Part shown: one piece after another, positions 61,103-64,000 of the stretch
How positions within the stretch are numbered: position 1 is the first letter of the stretch
Layout of the letters: each line of letters starts with the position of its first letter
Source of the DNA: Vibrio quintilis
Lineage (GTDB): Bacteria; Pseudomonadota; Gammaproteobacteria; Enterobacterales; Vibrionaceae
Direction of reading: 5' to 3'
DNA length: 64,000 bases
NCBI RefSeq assembly: GCF_024529975.1
Contig: NZ_AP024898.1
Coordinates: 1,116,001-1,180,000, forward strand
Program-made: the position numbers and the translations under genes
The notes under the pieces: generated by a model
The model's input: the letters and a program-made list of their open reading frames with translations, nothing else
Databases searched by the model: none
Told to the model about the DNA's origin: nothing

Positions 61103-61227
61103 GCTCGTTCCCATGCTCCGCGTGGGAATGCATATCCGGACCTGAAGAAGGCAGCTCATTTCCCTTATTTCTGCCTGATGCAAATCCACTGCAATAAAAG
61201 AGGTGAGTCAAACCAGCTACCACAAAC
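61103..61227. repeat. CRISPR-flanking repeat element, copy 3 (partial)
   Basis: Matches the first 120 or so bases of 49266-49421 (CTCGTTCCCATGCTCCGCGT, later GCAAATCCACTGCAATAAAA), then diverges. It closes the CRISPR region on the right. Between here and 61420 I see no gene. Confidence 0.75.
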
Positions 61228-61420
61228 GCGGCCAAATCGCATGTTAAAGCATCCGGCTTCAGTGGCATCTATGGTGCGCCAATTCGCTTCGCTGACCCAA
61301 GCAGCCCAAAAATTACATATTCTTGCGGTTTTTATTGAGTGCTTCCTCAATCAGGCTGGTCTCAGTGGCGGATTCCACGTAGACTAAACTTCCGGCAGGT
61401 CAGGGAGAGATGTTCGTTTT

Positions 61421-62323
61421 ATGTCCGAATCCGTTTACCAAATGCACCAGAATCTGATCCAAACCAACGCAAACCTGCGTGATTCTGTGCGCCTGGAAAA
61501 TGGTACTGAGCTGGTCTCCTGGTTTAATCAGCAGGACCGGGTTCTGGTGCAAAACTCTGATCACCACACCTTAAGTTTATATGTCGATGGCGGCTATGAA
61601 TCATTCCTGAAAACGCCGGAAGGCTGGAAGAACGGCGGCGGACCAGACCGGCTGTGCCTGATGCCGAAGAATCATGTTTCCGAATGGGATATCCGCGGCC
61701 CGCTTTCTTTTGTACATTTTTATTTCACCGATCAACATCTCACTGAGGTGGCGGAAAAAGTCTGGGATAAGAGCCCGGCGGGACTCAGCGTGGATGAACA
61801 CATCTTTAATAATGATCCACAAGTCACTGCCATTTATCGCCAGTTCTTCCTGAATTGTCAGTGGAGCGAAAGCGCCGATCGGATGGCCATCAGCGCTGCG
61901 GTATCGCTGTTATTCACCCATTTAGTCAAACATTATACGCATTTCCGCTGGGCGCCGGTTCAGGTCAAAGGCGGACTGGCACCTTTCCAGCTTGCCAGAG
62001 TGAAAGAATTTGTGGAAGCGAACCTCAGTGCACCGCTTCAGCTGTCCGACTTATCTGAGCTGGTCAGCCTGAGCGAATATCACTTTGCGCGGATGTTCAA
62101 ACAGAGCACTGGCGTCTCTCCGCACCAGTATGTGATGCAACAACGCTTAAACCTGGCACAGCGGTTACTGCAACACTCGACAATACCACTGACAGAAATC
62201 GCCCTGCAGTGCGGTTTCAGTTCTTCGAGTCATTTTTCCAACCGCTTCAAACAGGCCAGAGGAGAAACACCACTCACCTATCGCCGGAAAACAGCCTCCG
62301 GTTCAGTTGATTGCTTTTCCTGA
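61421..62323 (+). CDS. AraC-family transcriptional regulator
   Basis: 300 residues. The C-terminal DNA-binding domain is complete: LSDLSELVSLSEYHFARMFK, GVSPHQYVMQQRLNLAQRLL and TEIALQCGFSSSSHFSNRFK. The N-terminal half is a cupin-type sensory domain (LSLYVDGGYESF, LSFVHFYFTDQHL). Target unknown; next to kptA on the same strand. Confidence 0.92.
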   Translation: MSESVYQMHQNLIQTNANLRDSVRLENGTELVSWFNQQDRVLVQNSDHHTLSLYVDGGYESFLKTPEGWKNGGGPDRLCLMPKNHVSEWDIRGPLSFVHFYFTDQHLTEVAEKVWDKSPAGLSVDEHIFNNDPQVTAIYRQFFLNCQWSESADRMAISAAVSLLFTHLVKHYTHFRWAPVQVKGGLAPFQLARVKEFVEANLSAPLQLSDLSELVSLSEYHFARMFKQSTGVSPHQYVMQQRLNLAQRLLQHSTIPLTEIALQCGFSSSSHFSNRFKQARGETPLTYRRKTASGSVDCFS

Positions 62324-62389
62324 TTTGGGGATGAACCAGCCAGAAAACCATATTGGACAAACAGCGATGAAAACACTTCATCAAGATAT

Positions 62390-62413
62390 CCAGATAACCA
62401 GATAACCAGATAA
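62390..62413. repeat. 8-bp tandem repeat (CCAGATAA x3) upstream of kptA
   Basis: Three perfect units, with a near-copy on each side (TCAAGATATC, CCACCAGTAA). They lie 39-62 bases before the kptA start, so changes in copy number could alter expression. Confidence 0.7.
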
Positions 62414-62451
62414 CCACCAGTAAAACACAAACCAGACAAGAACAATCGACC

Positions 62452-63018
62452 ATGACAACACCAAAACAGCGCCAACAAATCAGTAAATTTTTAAGTTTTG
62501 TACTACGCCATAAGCCGGAAGCCATTGACCTGACACTTGACCCGAATGGCTGGGCGGACATTGATGAGCTGATCACAAAAGCCAATCAATCCGGACAGAC
62601 CGGAACACTCGACAGGATGGCGATTGAAGACGTCGTCGCGACCAATGATAAAAAACGCTTTATGCTTTCTGAAGATGGCCTGCGTATTCGTGCCAGCCAG
62701 GGACATTCGATCAAAGTGGATTTACAACTCGAACCAGCCCTGCCGCCGGAGCTGCTCTATCACGGCACTGCCAGCCGCTTTGTGGAAAGCATTATGCAAG
62801 AAGGTCTGAAACCGCAGCAGCGGCATCATGTTCACCTGTCGCAGGAAACAGCAACTGCGCATGATGTGGGGCAGAGATATGGCAAACCCGTGATTCTGAC
62901 GATTCAGGCAGGTCTGATGCATCAACAGGGTTGCCGGTTCTACCGATCAGACAATGGCGTGTGGCTTACCGATCAGGTGTTGCCGGAGTTCATTCAGCCA
63001 GCGCCTCAAAATTCCTGA
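62452..63018 (+). CDS. kptA: RNA 2'-phosphotransferase (Tpt1/KptA)
   Basis: 188 residues. [20 protein letters not shown] and [10 protein letters not shown] open the N-terminal winged helix; the NAD-binding half has [30 protein letters not shown] (conserved His) and [13 protein letters not shown]. It transfers a 2'-phosphate from RNA to NAD. Its bacterial role is unclear, possibly RNA repair. The 3' end overlaps the convergent MarR gene by 13 bases. Confidence 0.95.
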   Translation: MTTPKQRQQISKFLSFVLRHKPEAIDLTLDPNGWADIDELITKANQSGQTGTLDRMAIEDVVATNDKKRFMLSEDGLRIRASQGHSIKVDLQLEPALPPELLYHGTASRFVESIMQEGLKPQQRHHVHLSQETATAHDVGQRYGKPVILTIQAGLMHQQGCRFYRSDNGVWLTDQVLPEFIQPAPQNS

Positions 63019-63425
63019 TTCATCTTTTCAAAACAGCTCAGCAGCACCTGCTCATGTTCCGGGTCAATGTTTCTCATTAAATCCCGGACTAAGTCCAGAT
63101 GCAGCTGATTGTGCTGGAAATAGATATCTTTCCCGGCCTCCGTTAATGTCACCACAATCGCCCGGCGATCATCGGGATGCGGGCAGCGGATGATCAAATC
63201 AGCCCTGACCAGTTTTTCAATCTGAACCGTCAGCGTCCCGGTGGTGATCCCCAGTTTCTGCGCCAGCTCTTTCATTCTCAAAGCACCGCAGGTACCCAGC
63301 ACTTCAATGGTATGAATCTGTGCCAGAGAATAGCCGGTTTCTTTCACAACAGACATCTCCCAGGAAGACATCTTGTCGTAAAACTCCGTCAGCATCCGGT
63401 TCAGTTTTTCCAAATCATTCATCAT
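63006..63425 (-). CDS. MarR-family transcriptional regulator
   Basis: 139 residues with a winged helix-turn-helix: [60 protein letters not shown] (wing). Its start overlaps the stop of the cation efflux gene by four bases, so the two are one operon and the regulator probably responds to, or controls, metal efflux. Confidence 0.92.
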   Translation of the reverse strand: MMNDLEKLNRMLTEFYDKMSSWEMSVVKETGYSLAQIHTIEVLGTCGALRMKELAQKLGITTGTLTVQIEKLVRADLIIRCPHPDDRRAIVVTLTEAGKDIYFQHNQLHLDLVRDLMRNIDPEHEQVLLSCFEKMNQEF

Positions 63426-64000
63426 GTAACATTATGTATTTCAAGGGTGAGATGATGGATTCTATCAAATTTGCTTAGCATTTGTTTATAGTCGCTGACA
63501 GATTTCTCTTCACCAGATTCAATCGTGATCGCGGCTGAATAATGGTGGCCGCTGATTTTCCAGATATGCATATCTTTGACAGTGGCAAATGGTGCCAGCG
63601 CATCGGCGATGGACTTTCTGTATTCAGTCTCTATGCTTTCGTCCAGCAGGATCGGACTGGTTTGTTTTATCAGGCCGAATGTCCATTTACTGATCACCAC
63701 CGCGCCAACCACGCCCATCAGCGCATCAGACCAGTACCAGCCATAATATTTACCGAAACATAATGCCACGATGGCTAACACGGAAGTCAATGCATCCGCC
63801 AGCACATGCAGATAAGCAGCACGCAGGTTGTGATCATGATGGTGTTCATGATCGTGACTGTCCTGATGCGCATGTTCCTCATGAGAATGTGTGTGCCGAT
63901 GAAAATGTTCATGGGTATGTCCGTGAGAGTGCCCGTGATGATCATGATCGTCATGCAGCAGAAAGATGCTGACGATGTTCACAATTAATCCAATCACCGC
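63422..64000 (-). CDS. cation diffusion facilitator transporter, 5' end outside the window
   Basis: 193 codons are visible and the frame stays open at the right edge. GLIVNIVSIFLLHDDHDH begins a His/Asp/Glu-rich loop of more than 35 residues, followed by NLRAAYLHVLADALTSVLAI (metal-site His and Asp), YWSDALMGVVGAVVISKW and a C-terminal domain ILLDESIETEYRKSIADAL. Typical of zinc/cobalt exporters of the CDF family. Its partner regulator is the overlapping MarR gene. Confidence 0.92.
   Translation of the reverse strand, partial: AVIGLIVNIVSIFLLHDDHDHHGHSHGHTHEHFHRHTHSHEEHAHQDSHDHEHHHDHNLRAAYLHVLADALTSVLAIVALCFGKYYGWYWSDALMGVVGAVVISKWTFGLIKQTSPILLDESIETEYRKSIADALAPFATVKDMHIWKISGHHYSAAITIESGEEKSVSDYKQMLSKFDRIHHLTLEIHNVT

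Noticed and set aside
49266..61227. CRISPR-associated transposon (I-F3), suggested by the Cas8f-Cas5f fusion
   Set aside because: cas1 and cas2-3 are present and tniQ, tnsA, tnsB and tnsC are absent from the window.

Overview
The window looks like chromosomal DNA of a marine gammaproteobacterium of the family Vibrionaceae, most likely a Vibrio. The basis is protein-level similarity of DeaD, RNase II, the photo-oxidative-stress lipid operon and Cas1f/Cas2-3 to Vibrio-type proteins, plus several copies of a palindromic TATACCC...GGGTATA repeat of the kind scattered through Vibrio genomes. No rRNA or tRNA gene was recognised. The species cannot be fixed from the sequence.

Layout. (1) 1-4434: three genes on the + strand: a PatG-C-terminal-like protein (5' end outside the window), an 873-aa protein of unknown function and a phage-tail-collar protein. 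(2) 4561-9824: an AT-rich acquired segment between two 245-bp direct repeats. It holds an aegerolysin-like protein, a sphingomyelinase-like EEP-fold enzyme, remnants of three IS families and a P-loop ATPase with a C-terminal PD-(D/E)xK nuclease that is probably anti-phage. (3) 9905-12549: an R-body type operon with four 88-aa RebB-family paralogues and three accessory genes, one with a dnaX-type A-AAA-AAG slippery site that would add a membrane helix by -1 frameshifting. (4) 13105-18650: a double lamin-tail-domain protein, a lipoprotein pullulanase and an AraC regulator. (5) 18831-23576: a tight five-gene operon with LuxE-like acyl-protein synthetase, IscU-like scaffold, cysteine desulfurase, fatty-acyl-AMP ligase and acyl carrier protein, an unusual combination that suggests a small sulfur-plus-acyl pathway. 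(6) 23821-28238: deaD and rnb. (7) 28324-34463: an eight-gene membrane-lipid operon (NTF2-like, SDR, FAD oxidoreductase, DUF1365, Cfa, DUF2878, chalcone-isomerase-like, DUF3833), with possible MerR/LitR-type operators upstream. (8) 34585-49257: a periplasmic sugar-binding protein, a BLUF/GGDEF pair, a MITE-like element, two secreted carbohydrate-active proteins sharing a binding module, an N-formylglutamate-amidohydrolase-like protein, a sugar ABC transporter, an EamA transporter, a MocR regulator and a flavin split-barrel protein.

(9) 49266-61227: a type I-F CRISPR-Cas locus with three arrays (4, 16 and 6 spacers), each behind a copy of the same leader, a ParDE toxin-antitoxin pair between arrays 1 and 2, cas1, cas2-3, a fused cas8f-cas5f gene, cas7f and cas6f. 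Between cas2-3 and cas8f-5f there is what I read as a complete CreR/CreA-like regulatory RNA gene. It has its own promoter, two degenerate repeats around a 20-nt spacer, and a terminator. The first 11 nt of the spacer match, next to a correct CC PAM, a site that abuts the -35 box of the cas8f promoter. The first gene behind that promoter is an unannotated 53-codon reading frame. This is the most striking signal in the window.

(10) 61421-64000: an AraC regulator, KptA RNA 2'-phosphotransferase, a MarR regulator and the end of a cation-diffusion-facilitator transporter that runs off the right edge.
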